The notes: generated by a model from the letters alone, not told the origin. DNA of 43,359 nucleotides from Candidatus Brocadia sp. (GCA_021646415.1 SOEU01000025.1:1-43359); one strand, 5' to 3'; positions 22,735 to 35,886 are shown, numbered from the stretch's first letter. A program made the numbers and translations.

Positions 22735-22903
22735 ATCTCCCTCTTAATCGAATACTCTCAATAGTAATCACGAAAAAATAAAATAAAACAAAAAATCATT
22801 TTATCTATAATTTTTACAATTATCAAATGGTTTTTTAACATTTATATTTCAGTGAAAAGCCTGAATTAATGTACTTCCGAAAAATCTGTAACAGAAAAAA
22901 GTC

Positions 22904-22932
22904 TTGACACCGTTTCAAACCTCTGCTTAAAT
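22904..22932 (+). promoter_or_regulatory. Putative promoter of topA
   Basis: TTGACA (22904-22909), 17 bases, TTAAAT (22927-22932), placed 33 bases before the topA start. The -35 is perfect and the -10 matches four of six positions. Confidence 0.6.
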
Positions 22933-22964
22933 TTCCGTTTTAACGTTACTCTGAGGTTGTGAAT

Positions 22965-25289
22965 ATGGCAAAAGCTAAGAAAAATATGGTAATTGTTGAG
23001 TCCCCCGCCAAGGCCAAGACCATTGGTAAATATCTCGGTTCATCTTTCTTCGTTTGCTCATCGATGGGACATGTACGAGACCTGCCCGAAAAAAAATTAT
23101 CCGTTGATATAGAAAATAATTTTACTCCCGAATATAAAATAATTCCCAGTCGGAAAAAGCTGGTCTCAGAATTACTGGCTGATTCAAAAAAAGCTGATAC
23201 CGTTTACCTGGCGTCCGATCTTGATCGTGAAGGAGAGGCAATTGCCTGGCATCTGTCGAAAGCCCTTGAAATACCCGATGAAAAGGCGCAGCGAGTTATC
23301 TTCAATGAAATTACAAAAGACGCTATTCTGGAAGCCTTTAAACATCCCGGTCCTATCAACATGGCCAAGGTTAATGCCCAGCAGGCGCGCAGGATACTCG
23401 ACCGCCTTGTGGGTTATCAGATAAGCCCATTGTTGTGGAAAAAAATCTCAAAAGGGCTCAGCGCTGGCCGTGTTCAATCCGTAGCAGTTCGGCTCATTGT
23501 AGAACGTGAAAAGGAAATCAAGGAATTTAAACCACAAGAATACTGGAAAATTACTGCTGAATTAAAAACCACTTCTGAGGATAAAGATAAACTCAGGGAC
23601 ATTAAGACTTTTAAATCCATTCTGCAAAAGTTCAATGGCGAGAATGTCGAAATAAAAAATGAATCACAAGCGAAAGACATTGTTCATGAACTTCAAAAGG
23701 CAGAATATGTTGTCGCCAACGTAAAAAAACAAACCAAACGCAACAATGCCCCTCCCCCGTTTACTACCAGCCTTTTACAACAGCAGGCATCCACACGATT
23801 GCAGTTCAGCGCAAAAAAAACGATGCTCCTTGCCCAGCAGCTTTACGAAGGGATTGATATCGGCACGGAAGGCGCGGTGGGGCTTATTACCTATATGAGA
23901 ACGGATTCTTTTCATATTTCTGAACAGGCACTGACATCCTGCCGGAAGCTGGTTGCAGAGAAATACGGTAAAAATTACCTCCCGGAAAAACCCAATGTAC
24001 ATGCATCCGACAAAAAAGGAACCCAGGGCGCTCATGAAGCTATACGACCGACCGTAGTTGAATATGCACCTGAATCCATAAAAAACTTTTTAACAAAAGA
24101 TCAATACAGACTTTACGAACTGATATGGAATCGATTTGTTGCCAGTCAGATGAGCCCTGCGCTCTACGCCGTGACAGACGTTGAAATCGCTTCGGGGCGT
24201 TATACTTTTAAGGCCAAAGGAAGAGAATTACTCTTTGACGGCCACACCATTGTTTCAGGACACGAGATGGACAAGGATGAACAAATACTCCCACCCTTGG
24301 AAAAGGACCAAAAACTTGAATTAATAGAATTGATGCCTACCCAGCATTTTACCCAGCCACCGCCTCGTTTTACCGAGGCATCACTTGTGAAAACTTTGGA
24401 AAAGATGGGAATAGGAAGACCCAGCACCTATGCCACCATCATTTCCACAATACAGGACCGGGGATATGTCAAACAGGAAAAACGTGCCTTTTATGCAACG
24501 GAGTTGGGAACACTGGTTACCGAAAAACTCATTGACCATTTCCCCAAAATAATGGATGTGAAATTCACCTCCCACATGGAGGATGAACTAGACAAGATTG
24601 AGGATGAAAAAATTGGATGGCTTAACGTGCTGAAGGAATTCTATGAGCCATTTAAAATCGATTTGGAAAAGGCGGTGGGAGAGATGAAAAGCGTAAAAGG
24701 AACCCCTGAAGAAAGCAGCCAGATATGCGCCATCTGTGGCCAACCCATGGTCATCCGATGGGGAAGACACGGAAAGTTTCTGGGATGCTCAGCATTTCCC
24801 ACCTGTAAAAATACACTCCCCTTGGACGAAAAGGGTGCACCTGCCCCTCCTGAAACCACTGACCAGAAGTGTGAAAAATGTGGTAGTGCCATGGTAATCA
24901 AGACAAGCCGCCATGGGAAATTCCTTGCATGTTCTGCATATCCAAACTGCAAAAACACAAAGTCCCTTACCGGCGAGACAACCAAAGTTGAACCTACTGA
25001 AGAAAAGTGCGAGAAATGCGGCAGCCCCATGGTCATTCGATTCGGTAAGAAAGGCCGATTTATGGGGTGCTCAGCCTATCCCAAATGCAGAAACATCAAA
25101 TCTCTCCCTACAGGGGTAAAGTGTCCCAAAGAAGGTTGCGGAGGAGACCTGATACAACGTCGTTCGAAAAAGGGTGGCATTTTCTTCGGATGCAGCAAGT
25201 ATCCAGAATGCGACTATATCACAAATGAGCTACCGACCGCCTCTGATACTATAAAGGAAGAAACACCAACTTTAAAAGAACAGGAATAA
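22965..25289 (+). CDS. topA: DNA topoisomerase I
   Basis: A type IA topoisomerase that relaxes negative supercoils. The Toprim domain opens MVIVESPAKAKTIGKYLG and has ASDLDREGEAIAWHL with its acidic metal triad. The active-site Tyr310 is in GLITYMRTDS, and the cleavage domain has LSAGRVQSVAVRLIVERE. The C-terminus carries four zinc ribbons: CAICGQPM, CEKCGSAM, CEKCGSPM and CPKEGCGG, each closed by a CSAYPxC-like pair; the second and third are near duplicates. Start choice: GAGG (22953-22956) lies eight bases before ATG 22965, while the GTG at 22959 is too close to it. At 774 residues it is typical. A promoter precedes it, and it converges with der. Confidence 0.97.
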   Translation: MAKAKKNMVIVESPAKAKTIGKYLGSSFFVCSSMGHVRDLPEKKLSVDIENNFTPEYKIIPSRKKLVSELLADSKKADTVYLASDLDREGEAIAWHLSKALEIPDEKAQRVIFNEITKDAILEAFKHPGPINMAKVNAQQARRILDRLVGYQISPLLWKKISKGLSAGRVQSVAVRLIVEREKEIKEFKPQEYWKITAELKTTSEDKDKLRDIKTFKSILQKFNGENVEIKNESQAKDIVHELQKAEYVVANVKKQTKRNNAPPPFTTSLLQQQASTRLQFSAKKTMLLAQQLYEGIDIGTEGAVGLITYMRTDSFHISEQALTSCRKLVAEKYGKNYLPEKPNVHASDKKGTQGAHEAIRPTVVEYAPESIKNFLTKDQYRLYELIWNRFVASQMSPALYAVTDVEIASGRYTFKAKGRELLFDGHTIVSGHEMDKDEQILPPLEKDQKLELIELMPTQHFTQPPPRFTEASLVKTLEKMGIGRPSTYATIISTIQDRGYVKQEKRAFYATELGTLVTEKLIDHFPKIMDVKFTSHMEDELDKIEDEKIGWLNVLKEFYEPFKIDLEKAVGEMKSVKGTPEESSQICAICGQPMVIRWGRHGKFLGCSAFPTCKNTLPLDEKGAPAPPETTDQKCEKCGSAMVIKTSRHGKFLACSAYPNCKNTKSLTGETTKVEPTEEKCEKCGSPMVIRFGKKGRFMGCSAYPKCRNIKSLPTGVKCPKEGCGGDLIQRRSKKGGIFFGCSKYPECDYITNELPTASDTIKEETPTLKEQE

Positions 25290-25325
25290 ATTCATCATAC
25301 ATCCTGGCAGACAAAATGCCATGTA

Positions 25326-26660
25326 TTAAACATGGCTCAATGGTACTTTTGCTCTGGCCCGGAAATGGAATTTCAGGGGAACCTCTGAAAAGGGAAGTTT
25401 GCTGCGAAGTTGATTGGAAAGATACCGCTCATAATCACTATCAAAGAGTTTTGGGTCGTTAACAAAAAGGACAAATGTGGGTGGGGATACACCCACCTGG
25501 GTGGCATAATAAATCTTTGGCGACTTCGCCTTCCTTCGTGTCGGACGATGTAAGGCCAGGGCTTCTTCCAATGTCTGATTCAATTCTGAAGTCGTAATAC
25601 GGGTGTTCGCCTGCTCGTAAAGTTCCATGGCCAAATGTATCGTTTCTACAACATGATCATTATTCTTTGCACTAATGAAAGAGATAGGTGCAAAGGAAAG
25701 TCCCGGCAGGCACTGATAAATATAATTATTAAATTTTTCTGTTTCTACCCCATGTACCAAATCCCATTTATTGATTACAACAATGCACGGCTTCCATTCA
25801 GAGGTAATATAATCCCCCAGTTTTTTATCCACCTCGGATACTTTTAGTGTGGCATCGATGAGAAGTAGTACAACATCTGCCCTCCGAATGGACCGCTCGG
25901 CCCGTGCCATACTATAAAATTCAATAGAATCCTTGACCTGCCTTTTCTTCCGCACACCGGCCGTATCAATGGCCAGGAATTGTTCACCGGCTATTTCAAA
26001 CCGTACATCCACTGAATCACGTGTAGTACCTGGTACTTCACTGACAATTACCCTTCGTTCCTGAGCCAGTGTGTTGATTAATGTAGATTTCCCCGCGTTC
26101 CGCTTGCCTACAATAGCAAGTTTCATCATAGGTTCAGAAGAAACTGGTTCCGGACATGGTGCTGGCAATGATGAAATAATCCTGTCCAGTAATTCAGATC
26201 GTCCGAATCCCTCCAGGGCAGACAGGGGGAGAGGCTCACCAAACCCCAGTTTATTAAAATCTGCTGCCTGGGATTCAAACCTGGGGGTGTCTACTTTGTT
26301 GGCAACAATGATAATCTTTTTTCCCAGGCGTCGCAGCTTTTCGGTAACCATACTATCCAAAGGCGTCACGCCTTCCCGCACATCTACCACAAATAGAATG
26401 AGATCAGCCCTGAGAAGTGCAATTTCTATTTGCGCTTCTATCTCTGCTGTAAGCCCATCCACATCTTTCACCCCCATTCCTCCCGTATCGACTAACTCAA
26501 ATACATAATCCTTATATCGAATTTCTGTCGAAACACGGTCTCTCGTAACTCCACTGGTAGGCTCGACGATGGAGATTCGGCGCTTTGCAAGGCAGTTCAG
26601 CAGGGAAGATTTCCCTACGTTTGGTCTTCCAACAATAGTAACGACGGGAATAGTCATCAT
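25326..26660 (-). CDS. der: Ribosome-assembly GTPase Der (EngA)
   Basis: This protein has two tandem GTPase domains and a C-terminal KH-like domain that acts in 50S subunit maturation. Domain 1 has GRPNVGKSSLLN, the DTGG switch and NKVD. Domain 2 has GKRNAGKSTLIN, VPGTTRDSVD, DTAGVRKK and NKWD. The KH-like domain (about 350-444) includes SPKIYYATQVGVSPPTFVLF and ends FRARAKVP. The 444-residue length is standard. ATG codons at 26660 and 26657 are both possible; AGG just upstream suits the second slightly better. It converges with topA across 36 bases. Confidence 0.97.
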   Translation of the reverse strand: MMTIPVVTIVGRPNVGKSSLLNCLAKRRISIVEPTSGVTRDRVSTEIRYKDYVFELVDTGGMGVKDVDGLTAEIEAQIEIALLRADLILFVVDVREGVTPLDSMVTEKLRRLGKKIIIVANKVDTPRFESQAADFNKLGFGEPLPLSALEGFGRSELLDRIISSLPAPCPEPVSSEPMMKLAIVGKRNAGKSTLINTLAQERRVIVSEVPGTTRDSVDVRFEIAGEQFLAIDTAGVRKKRQVKDSIEFYSMARAERSIRRADVVLLLIDATLKVSEVDKKLGDYITSEWKPCIVVINKWDLVHGVETEKFNNYIYQCLPGLSFAPISFISAKNNDHVVETIHLAMELYEQANTRITTSELNQTLEEALALHRPTRRKAKSPKIYYATQVGVSPPTFVLFVNDPKLFDSDYERYLSNQLRSKLPFSEVPLKFHFRARAKVPLSHV

Positions 26661-26964
26661 TTAACCTGTAATAGAAACAGTATTATTAACAAACACAATG
26701 GAACAATTATACTAAATAATTGGAGTATGCGGAATGAAAAATTTGTTACCCTTCTCCCTTTCATCAAAGGAGGAGAATAATGGGAGGAATGTTCCATCTC
26801 CACGTTGGAAAGATCGTTAAAGTGAAGGTATACCTGATGAGAATTTGTTTACAAATCCTTAAGAGCTTGTGAAAAAAGCCTTTTACCTATCCAATAATAA
26901 TATGTAAGGCGAAGAGACTCTTTGGTCTACAGGCTGTATACAGAAATAACTTTTGCACAGACTC
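26661..26964. other. Intergenic stretch without genes
   Basis: About 300 bases between der and the membrane protein gene. No convincing gene was seen. It contains CATCAAAGGAGGAGAATAATGGGAGG near 26763-26788, of the same C/AGG-rich character as the dispersed elements elsewhere, and AT-rich sequence otherwise. Confidence 0.4.
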
Positions 26965-28182
26965 TCAAGCCTTCGGCTTTGTTTCTCCACCTGAAGAAAG
27001 ATTTTCTTTCTTATCCTCCATTGAAGAAGGTTTCTCTAATTCTTTATTCAACATCCCTGCCTCTGCCTTTTCCTGTTTTTCTTCTTCGATATATACATCA
27101 GTTACATCTGTACTATCAATTTCCTTCCTCAACAGAAAATAGATGACCGTCTTCGCAGAAAATAAATAGGTCGTCGCGAAGCTCCACACCGCCAGTTTAA
27201 CCGAGAAAATATAAACAATTATCATGCCTGCAAGAAATTTCAGCGGCCAGTGGTCAAGGGGAACAACCGCAGTTTTTGCCTCTATGGAAGTTGCACTACA
27301 AAATCCAAGACAGGCAATATTGCACTTTTGTGATAGAAAGGACTGAACCATGTGCAACTTCTGCCCCATCCCCACACCCACGGTAAAAAAAGCCAGGCGC
27401 ATCATTAACCACGCGACAAACGCAATCATAGCCAGACAAGCCAACCCATACAGTGTATTCACCGCGCAATAGATGAGAAACTGCTTGGGACGTGAAAGGA
27501 CATAACTATACGCTCGGCTCATTGCATCAAAAGCATCAGACCCTTCCGCACTGATCGTGGGGAACATAAAACATAATCCCAGTGCCCCTATTGCACCGAT
27601 AAAAACCATTAAAAATCCGGATATCAGGGCAAGGGGAAAACCCAGTGCCACCACGACTTCACCAAAAACAGGGATCCGTCCTATCAAACCACCAACCACG
27701 TTGCACAAGGCAAAAAAGAAGACGCCAATAACAGGAACCAGTGGTGACCAAAAATAAGACCAGAGCTTTTTCCTGGCAAATTTCAGGGCATCTGCCAAAC
27801 GAACACTCTCATCCCTGGCATAGTCCAGTGCAGCAATTCGGGTAATTGCCCCGCCCACGAATGACCAGATGGCCAAGAGACCAGAAATGAGTATAAATAG
27901 AACGAAAAATTCCCCAAAATCCAAAGGCACAATTGACGATAATAAACTGTTTATAAGAATTGATATGCCTTCTCTGGCCGAATATAAGATAAGTTTTATA
28001 AAGGTATCGGGCGTAATGCTAACCAGTTTTAATGCGGAAAAAAACGCAACCACTGCCACACACCATACCAGGCTGGCTAAAAGGCCTGCATATCCAAGGA
28101 ACATCTTCTTGGGATCAAAAGCCATTTTAAAGGCGCGAAAAATATCACGATAATCATGCCTTACAACTTTTGCTTCACCCAT
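26965..28182 (-). CDS. Polytopic membrane protein of unknown function
   Basis: A 405-residue protein with about seven hydrophobic segments: near residues 30-50 (LGYAGLLASLVWCVAVVAFF), 93-115, 145-165, 170-205 (two, AL/GF-rich), 238-260 and 315-345. It has a cytoplasmic-type N-terminus (EAKVVRHDYRDIFRAFKMAF) and a charged, Lys/Glu-rich C-terminal tail of about 55 residues. The mid-region AALDYARDESVRLADALKFARKKLWSYF, an amphipathic connector between membrane segments, recalls bacterial families with repeated membrane and interface helices. I do not recognise the family. Its start overlaps the yacG end by 8 bases, so it belongs to the dnaJ-fmdB-yacG transcription unit, which suggests a link with envelope or protein quality control, by context only. 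Confidence 0.75.
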   Translation of the reverse strand: MGEAKVVRHDYRDIFRAFKMAFDPKKMFLGYAGLLASLVWCVAVVAFFSALKLVSITPDTFIKLILYSAREGISILINSLLSSIVPLDFGEFFVLFILISGLLAIWSFVGGAITRIAALDYARDESVRLADALKFARKKLWSYFWSPLVPVIGVFFFALCNVVGGLIGRIPVFGEVVVALGFPLALISGFLMVFIGAIGALGLCFMFPTISAEGSDAFDAMSRAYSYVLSRPKQFLIYCAVNTLYGLACLAMIAFVAWLMMRLAFFTVGVGMGQKLHMVQSFLSQKCNIACLGFCSATSIEAKTAVVPLDHWPLKFLAGMIIVYIFSVKLAVWSFATTYLFSAKTVIYFLLRKEIDSTDVTDVYIEEEKQEKAEAGMLNKELEKPSSMEDKKENLSSGGETKPKA

Positions 28183-28375
28183 TTTCCCCTCCTTTTTTTT
28201 CTATCCGAAACAATGCTTCAGGGCTTATTGGTTCCTCGATACGATACCGTTCATCCAACCATGCTCCAAGATCAATAAGCTTGCACGGTTCGCTGCAAAA
28301 AGGGAAGTATGGTAAATCCTTTCTATTCAAATAGACAAGTTCCTTTTTGCAATGAGGGCAATTAATTCTGTGCAT
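28175..28375 (-). CDS. yacG: YacG-family zinc-finger protein (DNA gyrase inhibitor family)
   Basis: A 66-residue protein with the family zinc site: CPHC near the N-terminus and CSEPC about 20 residues later, followed by KLIDLGAWLDERYRIEE, the hallmark YacG helix (DLGxWxxExYxI). In E. coli the protein binds GyrB and inhibits gyrase. It overlaps the membrane protein gene by 8 bases and follows fmdB by 15 bases on the minus strand. Confidence 0.9.
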   Translation of the reverse strand: MHRINCPHCKKELVYLNRKDLPYFPFCSEPCKLIDLGAWLDERYRIEEPISPEALFRIEKKGGENG

Positions 28376-28390
28376 ATTTATTTCTTCTCG

Positions 28391-28657
28391 TTACTTCTTT
28401 TCCGCAGCCTTTGTTTCCGATTTTTCAGATTTTACCGACTCGGTCTCCTTTTTGGCCTTTGACTTATATTCCTCACTACGATAATCCGTCTGATAGAAAC
28501 CAGAACCCTTAAAAATAATACCCCCGCCTGCTCCTATCACCCGTTCTACCTCCAATTTTCCGCAAGCAGGACACTTTTTTACAGGATTTTCTGTTATGTG
28601 CTGAAATAATTCAAAAGAATGACCACAACTATTACATCGATAATCGTATGTAGGCAT
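28391..28657 (-). CDS. FmdB-family zinc-ribbon protein
   Basis: An 88-residue protein opening MPTYDYRCNSCGHSFELFQ, with CNSC and CPAC zinc knuckles and the conserved GGGIIFKGSGFYQTDYR segment of FmdB-type putative regulatory proteins. A Lys/Glu/Ser-rich tail of about 25 residues follows. The function is poorly defined; some relatives regulate formamidase or other operons. It lies between dnaJ and yacG in one minus-strand unit. Confidence 0.92.
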   Translation of the reverse strand: MPTYDYRCNSCGHSFELFQHITENPVKKCPACGKLEVERVIGAGGGIIFKGSGFYQTDYRSEEYKSKAKKETESVKSEKSETKAAEKK

Positions 28658-28770
28658 ATGCTTTACTTAGTTATTGATTTAGCAAAATATCCCAAAATCA
28701 AAAACCAAGCGATTCTCCTCCTTCCTGAAAAAATTTCATTTGATCCGAAGAATTTTATCCTTTTTAAAAT

Positions 28771-29892
28771 CTAAACAAAAAAATTCTTCATTTTTTCGAA
28801 AAATTTTTTTTGCCGGGGGGAAACATTTTTTTTCTCCAGTTCTGCAAACTCACGTAATAACTCCTCCTGCCTCGGAGTCATTTTTGTAGGCACTTCAACA
28901 ATCACCTGTACCAGGAGATTACCCTTACCGTACCCGTGCAGGTTGGGAAAACCTTCTCCCCGTATCGGAATAACCTCATTGTTTTGTGTTCCCCTGGGTA
29001 TCTTTACCTGGATAATATTACCGGTAAGTGTTGGCACGTCAATGGTACAACCCAATGCAGCCTGTGCAAAGGGAATGGGAACCTCACAAACAACATCATC
29101 TCCTTGCCGCTTAAAGATCGGGTGGGGTTTCACATGGATATCACAATACAGATCACCCGGAGGTGCCCCGTTTTCGCCAGGCTCCCCTTGCCCCGATAAC
29201 CTCAGACGTGTACTATCTTCCACACCTGGGGGAACCTGAATCGAGATGACTGACTTCTTTGGATAACGCCCTGAACCACCACATTTCGTACAGGGAGACT
29301 CTATAATTTTGCCATTACCATGACATTTAGTACATGTTGTACGCAGCGTGAAAAAACCTTGCGACTGCTGCACTTCCCCTTTACCTCTGCAATACGGACA
29401 GGTTACCGGGGAAGTACCCTCCCGTGCACCGGTTCCACGGCACGTGTCGCAGACTTCTCTTCTCGTGAGCTCAATCTTTTTTTCAACACCGAGAGCAACA
29501 TCTTTAAAATCGACTTCAATATCGCACTTTAGACTCGCCCCTCTCCTGGCGGCCTTTCCACGCCCTCTCCCTCCCCCAAAAAAGTCTTCGAAGATACTTC
29601 CACCACCAAAAATGTCTCCAAAGGCATCAAAAATATCTTCAAATGTGCTATATCCATAAGTCTCCGTACCTTTCAGACCATCCATCCCAAATTTATCATA
29701 TTTCCTTCTCTTATCAGTGTCTCCCAGCACACCATAAGCCTCTGCGGCCTTTTTAAATATCTGTTCGGCTTCTTTATTTCCAGGATTTCTGTCGGGATGA
29801 TATTTTAAGGCAATCTTTCGATACGCCTTTTTTATATCTTCTGCACTTGCGTTTCTATCAACTCCGAGTACTTTGTAAAAATCTTCTTCCAT
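28771..29892 (-). CDS. dnaJ: Chaperone protein DnaJ
   Basis: A co-chaperone that stimulates DnaK ATPase and delivers unfolded substrates. The J domain (1-70) contains the HPD motif (32-34) in [10 protein letters not shown]. It is followed by a Gly/Phe-rich linker ([18 protein letters not shown]). Four CxxCxGxG zinc motifs follow: [24 protein letters not shown] and CTKCGGSG. The C-terminal substrate-binding domains include [19 protein letters not shown]. At 373 residues it is a complete class I DnaJ. dnaK and grpE are not adjacent. A promoter is visible upstream, and fmdB, yacG and the membrane protein follow on the same strand. Confidence 0.97.
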   Translation of the reverse strand: MEEDFYKVLGVDRNASAEDIKKAYRKIALKYHPDRNPGNKEAEQIFKKAAEAYGVLGDTDKRRKYDKFGMDGLKGTETYGYSTFEDIFDAFGDIFGGGSIFEDFFGGGRGRGKAARRGASLKCDIEVDFKDVALGVEKKIELTRREVCDTCRGTGAREGTSPVTCPYCRGKGEVQQSQGFFTLRTTCTKCHGNGKIIESPCTKCGGSGRYPKKSVISIQVPPGVEDSTRLRLSGQGEPGENGAPPGDLYCDIHVKPHPIFKRQGDDVVCEVPIPFAQAALGCTIDVPTLTGNIIQVKIPRGTQNNEVIPIRGEGFPNLHGYGKGNLLVQVIVEVPTKMTPRQEELLREFAELEKKNVSPRQKKFFEKMKNFFV

Positions 29893-29964
29893 GTATTGTT
29901 GTATATAAAATAAGTAGTGATTTTATAAAGAGATGCTATCAGACAGGAATATTGCTACCATAAA

Positions 29965-29994
29965 ATTATAGTATAACAAACTGCATAAAATCAA
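29965..29994 (-). promoter_or_regulatory. Putative promoter of dnaJ
   Basis: On the minus strand TTGATT (29994-29989), 18 bases, TATAAT (29970-29965), ending 72 bases before the dnaJ ATG. The -10 is perfect. Confidence 0.55.
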
Positions 29995-30070
29995 GGATGT
30001 TTTACATAACATGTCGAAAAAACAGATATAACCTATTCGCTAATTCTCTTTAAATAGTACTTCCAGAGGT

Positions 30071-30113
30071 ATAAAAATAAAAAGGCCACTTATCGCAGCC
30101 TTTTTATTTTTAT
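30071..30113 (-). terminator. Rho-independent terminator after the groE operon
   Basis: A perfect 16-bp stem, ATAAAAATAAAAAGGC with GCCTTTTTATTTTTAT, encloses an 11-base loop. GC pairs close to the loop and long A/T arms make it functional in either direction. It lies 30 bases beyond the stop of the distal groEL. Confidence 0.85.
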
Positions 30114-30143
30114 GATGTCTTAAGTTTTTTAATAAATGTTTAA

Positions 30144-31784
<1,641 letters not shown>

Positions 31785-31816
31785 TTAACCATTAAAAAAT
31801 ATAAAGCCTGACCCTG

Positions 31817-32101
31817 TTACTCAATCTTGGCCAAAATGTCACTTTCTCTCATAACCAGATATTCTTTACCGTCGAGAGTAACCTCGGTACCTGCATACTT
31901 TCCATAAAGGACTTTATCGCCCTTTTTTACTAAAAGCTCTGCCCTTTTCCCGCTCTCCAGCATCTTTCCCTCGCCCACAGCGATAACCTTTCCTTTCATG
32001 GGCTTTTCCTTTGCTGTATCAGGCAAAACAATTCCACCCGGTGTCTTTTCTTCAGCTTCCATAGGTTCAATAACCACCCTATCATCTAATGGTCTGATCA
32101 T
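31817..32101 (-). CDS. groES: Co-chaperonin GroES
   Basis: A 94-residue cap of the GroEL ring. Family features are [13 protein letters not shown], the mobile loop [18 protein letters not shown], the roof region and the C-terminal [19 protein letters not shown]. It is complete. AGGAGG (complement 32114-32119) is 12 bases upstream of ATG 32101, a rather long spacing. It sits between two groEL genes: 85 bases after the proximal one and 53 bases before the distal one, an order different from the usual groES-groEL. Confidence 0.96.
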   Translation of the reverse strand: MIRPLDDRVVIEPMEAEEKTPGGIVLPDTAKEKPMKGKVIAVGEGKMLESGKRAELLVKKGDKVLYGKYAGTEVTLDGKEYLVMRESDILAKIE

Positions 32102-32186
32102 TTTCTCTATTTACCTCCTTGTGAAAAATAAACAGTCAAAATATGTAAAGTTGCTCAAAATTATACTTAACTCTTCATCAATTGAA

Positions 32187-33935
<1,749 letters not shown>

Positions 33936-34053
33936 CTAGCAAACCCGATGCCCTAAATTGTATTTTACACACCAATACACATTAAGTCGTTATAACAAAT
34001 ACCTTTATAGTTAGCTAAACAAAAACTGTACTATGCGAGATTTGCGTTAAAAA

Positions 34054-34109
34054 TGTCATTGTGACAGCGGAAAAATTCCGATACAAATAGCATCTGTCAG
34101 TATGGCAGA
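34054..34109. promoter_or_regulatory. Two similar operator-like inverted repeats
   Basis: TGTCA-TTG-TGACA (34054-34066) is a perfect 5+3+5 palindrome. TCTGTCA-GTA-TGGCAGA (34093-34109) has the same TGyCA-N3-TGrCA core with 7-bp arms and one G:T-type mismatch. Their starts are about 39 bases apart, in the space between the divergent groE operon and birA. They could bind a heat-shock or biotin regulator; which gene they serve is not decided by position. Confidence 0.5.
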
Positions 34110-34165
34110 AGGTTATTGATTCTTTAAATTAGTTAAAAATCGAGCTGGTTTTTTATCTTTTCATA

Positions 34166-34194
34166 TTGACTTTAAACTGCTTATGACATATATT
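34166..34194 (+). promoter_or_regulatory. Putative promoter of birA
   Basis: TTGACT (34166-34171), 17 bases, TATATT (34189-34194), ending 53 bases before the birA ATG. Confidence 0.6.
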
Positions 34195-34246
34195 CTGAAA
34201 TCAAAAATTATTGCAAAGAAAAATTCAATTTCTTCTGAAAATATAA

Positions 34247-35143
34247 ATGCGCCAAACAAATATAAAAAATAATCCCCTGCATAATTTACACAAACAATCA
34301 AGACATGGCGTCATATTGCCAAGTGTGCAAGACCGTTTAATTCCGGAAGAAATTATTACGGGATTAAGGACGAAAGTCGTTGGAAGTTCGGTAGTTACTT
34401 ACGAGCGGACAACTTCGACAATGGATATTGCCAAAAAAATTGCACGCACGGGTTTTAAAAACGGTACTGTAATTTTTACTGAAGAACAAACTCGTGGAAG
34501 AGGACGCTCTGGTCATTCCTGGTGTTGCCCCAAATATAAGGGGCTGCTTTTTACTCTATTGCTCGCACACAATATACAACACGACCACCTATGCTTATTA
34601 ACGGGTACCATAGCCATTTCGATTACAGAAACAATCCGCGAAACCCTCCAACTGCCTGCGGAAATTAAATGGCCCAACGACATCCTGATTGCCGGAAAAA
34701 AGATAGGTGGTGTATTGGTAGAGCTAGAAAGGGGATTCAAAAAGCAATCGCTATTTTTGATTGGAATTGGTCTTAATGTCAATATCACTGAAAAAGAATT
34801 ACCGAAACAAACACGTCTTCCTGCAACATCACTTGCCATAGAAAACAAAGGATTGATAGATCGTACACTACTTGCAAGGGCATTGCTTCAGGATATCGAC
34901 AAGTGGTATTCGATATTAAGGGATGAACACTTTCGGTACATTGCAGATCGGTGGAAGGAACTTTGTGTCACGGTAGGAGAAAAGTTAACCATTACTGAGG
35001 GTGACACGGAGTACACAGGTAAGGTTATTGATATTTCCAATAACGGCGGTTTAATGCTGAAGCTCGATAGTGGTCAGATAAAGATATTTCGCGGGGAACA
35101 TGCCACGATAAAATACTGGCGAGACATTGCCCCGGACCGGTGA
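34247..35143 (+). CDS. birA: Biotin-protein ligase (catalytic type)
   Basis: This enzyme attaches biotin to the carrier domain of acyl-CoA carboxylases through biotinyl-AMP. The catalytic domain has STMDIAKK, EEQTRGRGRSGHSW (the ATP/biotin loop) and KWPNDILIAGKKIGGVLVE with the catalytic Lys. The C-terminal SH3-like domain is YTGKVIDISNNGGLMLKL. The N-terminal 45 residues are too short for the DNA-binding winged helix of E. coli BirA, so it is probably an enzyme without repressor function. The ATG lacks a clear ribosome binding site. It is divergent from groEL. Confidence 0.93.
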   Translation: MRQTNIKNNPLHNLHKQSRHGVILPSVQDRLIPEEIITGLRTKVVGSSVVTYERTTSTMDIAKKIARTGFKNGTVIFTEEQTRGRGRSGHSWCCPKYKGLLFTLLLAHNIQHDHLCLLTGTIAISITETIRETLQLPAEIKWPNDILIAGKKIGGVLVELERGFKKQSLFLIGIGLNVNITEKELPKQTRLPATSLAIENKGLIDRTLLARALLQDIDKWYSILRDEHFRYIADRWKELCVTVGEKLTITEGDTEYTGKVIDISNNGGLMLKLDSGQIKIFRGEHATIKYWRDIAPDR

Positions 35144-35271
35144 CAAAACGTTTTGAAACCATAAAAGAGTAGCGTTTTTGAAAAATTTGAGAGGTTGGAA
35201 AAATTCAAACCCTTTCATTTTTTCCATCTTTTCAACTTCTGATCATCAATAAGTCCTTCACACCACTGCTA

Positions 35272-35886
35272 CTACTTCAGATGCAAAGCCTTTTCTATGG
35301 CAAAAAGTCGTGCCTCAATCCTGCTCGTCCGTTTTGAGAGGTCGTTGTACACAAAATATCCCAGAATAAGCAAAAGTGCTGTATAGGTAATAATGATATA
35401 AGTAGAAAAGCGGTCTGCAGAAACAGGGCGGGATATACGCTTTATTTCGGGTTCGTTTCTCTTCGCCGGTTGCATAGTTCTGGATGCAGGAAATGACGTT
35501 TCGATATAAGGTTTAGATTTCAGAAATGTACCTTCGTTATGCTGCGCTGACGTTGCCTTTTCCGTAGATGGCTTCTCATACAAACGTCCAATTACGACTC
35601 TGGGCTTAGGTGTTGTGGTATTATCCGTTATATTGTCGGTTTTTATACTATCGTTTTTGCCGTGAGGCTGCGATACCTTTGAAACGTCAGGATTCCTATC
35701 ATCCTGTTTATTCATCGGAACAGGTATCTGCTGAGGAAGCATTTCAGGGGAACCCGTTTGGTGATCACTGCTCCCGGTATTTTGAATTGTTGCATCCACA
35801 TCCACTGTTGGAAAAGATTTTTTATTCTCTTTTGTGATCTTCATCCAACCCAATGGATCATGTCCAAGCACACTATTTTTTCCCAT
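35272..35886 (-). CDS. Hypothetical tail-anchored membrane protein next to parA
   Basis: A 204-residue protein. It starts with a short motif, MGKNSVLGHDPLGWMKIT, followed by about 130 disordered residues rich in Pro, Ser, Thr, Asn, Lys and Glu. A single membrane segment (FSTYIIITYTALLLILGYFV) lies at about 165-184, and the end is an amphipathic, coiled-coil-like tail (NDLSKRTSRIEARLFAIEKAL). It follows parA by 53 bases, so a membrane-linked partner or cargo adaptor of the ParA ATPase is possible. That is inferred from context; the sequence family is not recognised. Confidence 0.7.
   Translation of the reverse strand: MGKNSVLGHDPLGWMKITKENKKSFPTVDVDATIQNTGSSDHQTGSPEMLPQQIPVPMNKQDDRNPDVSKVSQPHGKNDSIKTDNITDNTTTPKPRVVIGRLYEKPSTEKATSAQHNEGTFLKSKPYIETSFPASRTMQPAKRNEPEIKRISRPVSADRFSTYIIITYTALLLILGYFVYNDLSKRTSRIEARLFAIEKALHLK

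Noticed and set aside
25290-25325. Terminator between convergent topA and der
   Set aside because: Only a short TGGCA/TGCCA stem is visible, without a T-run; too weak to call.
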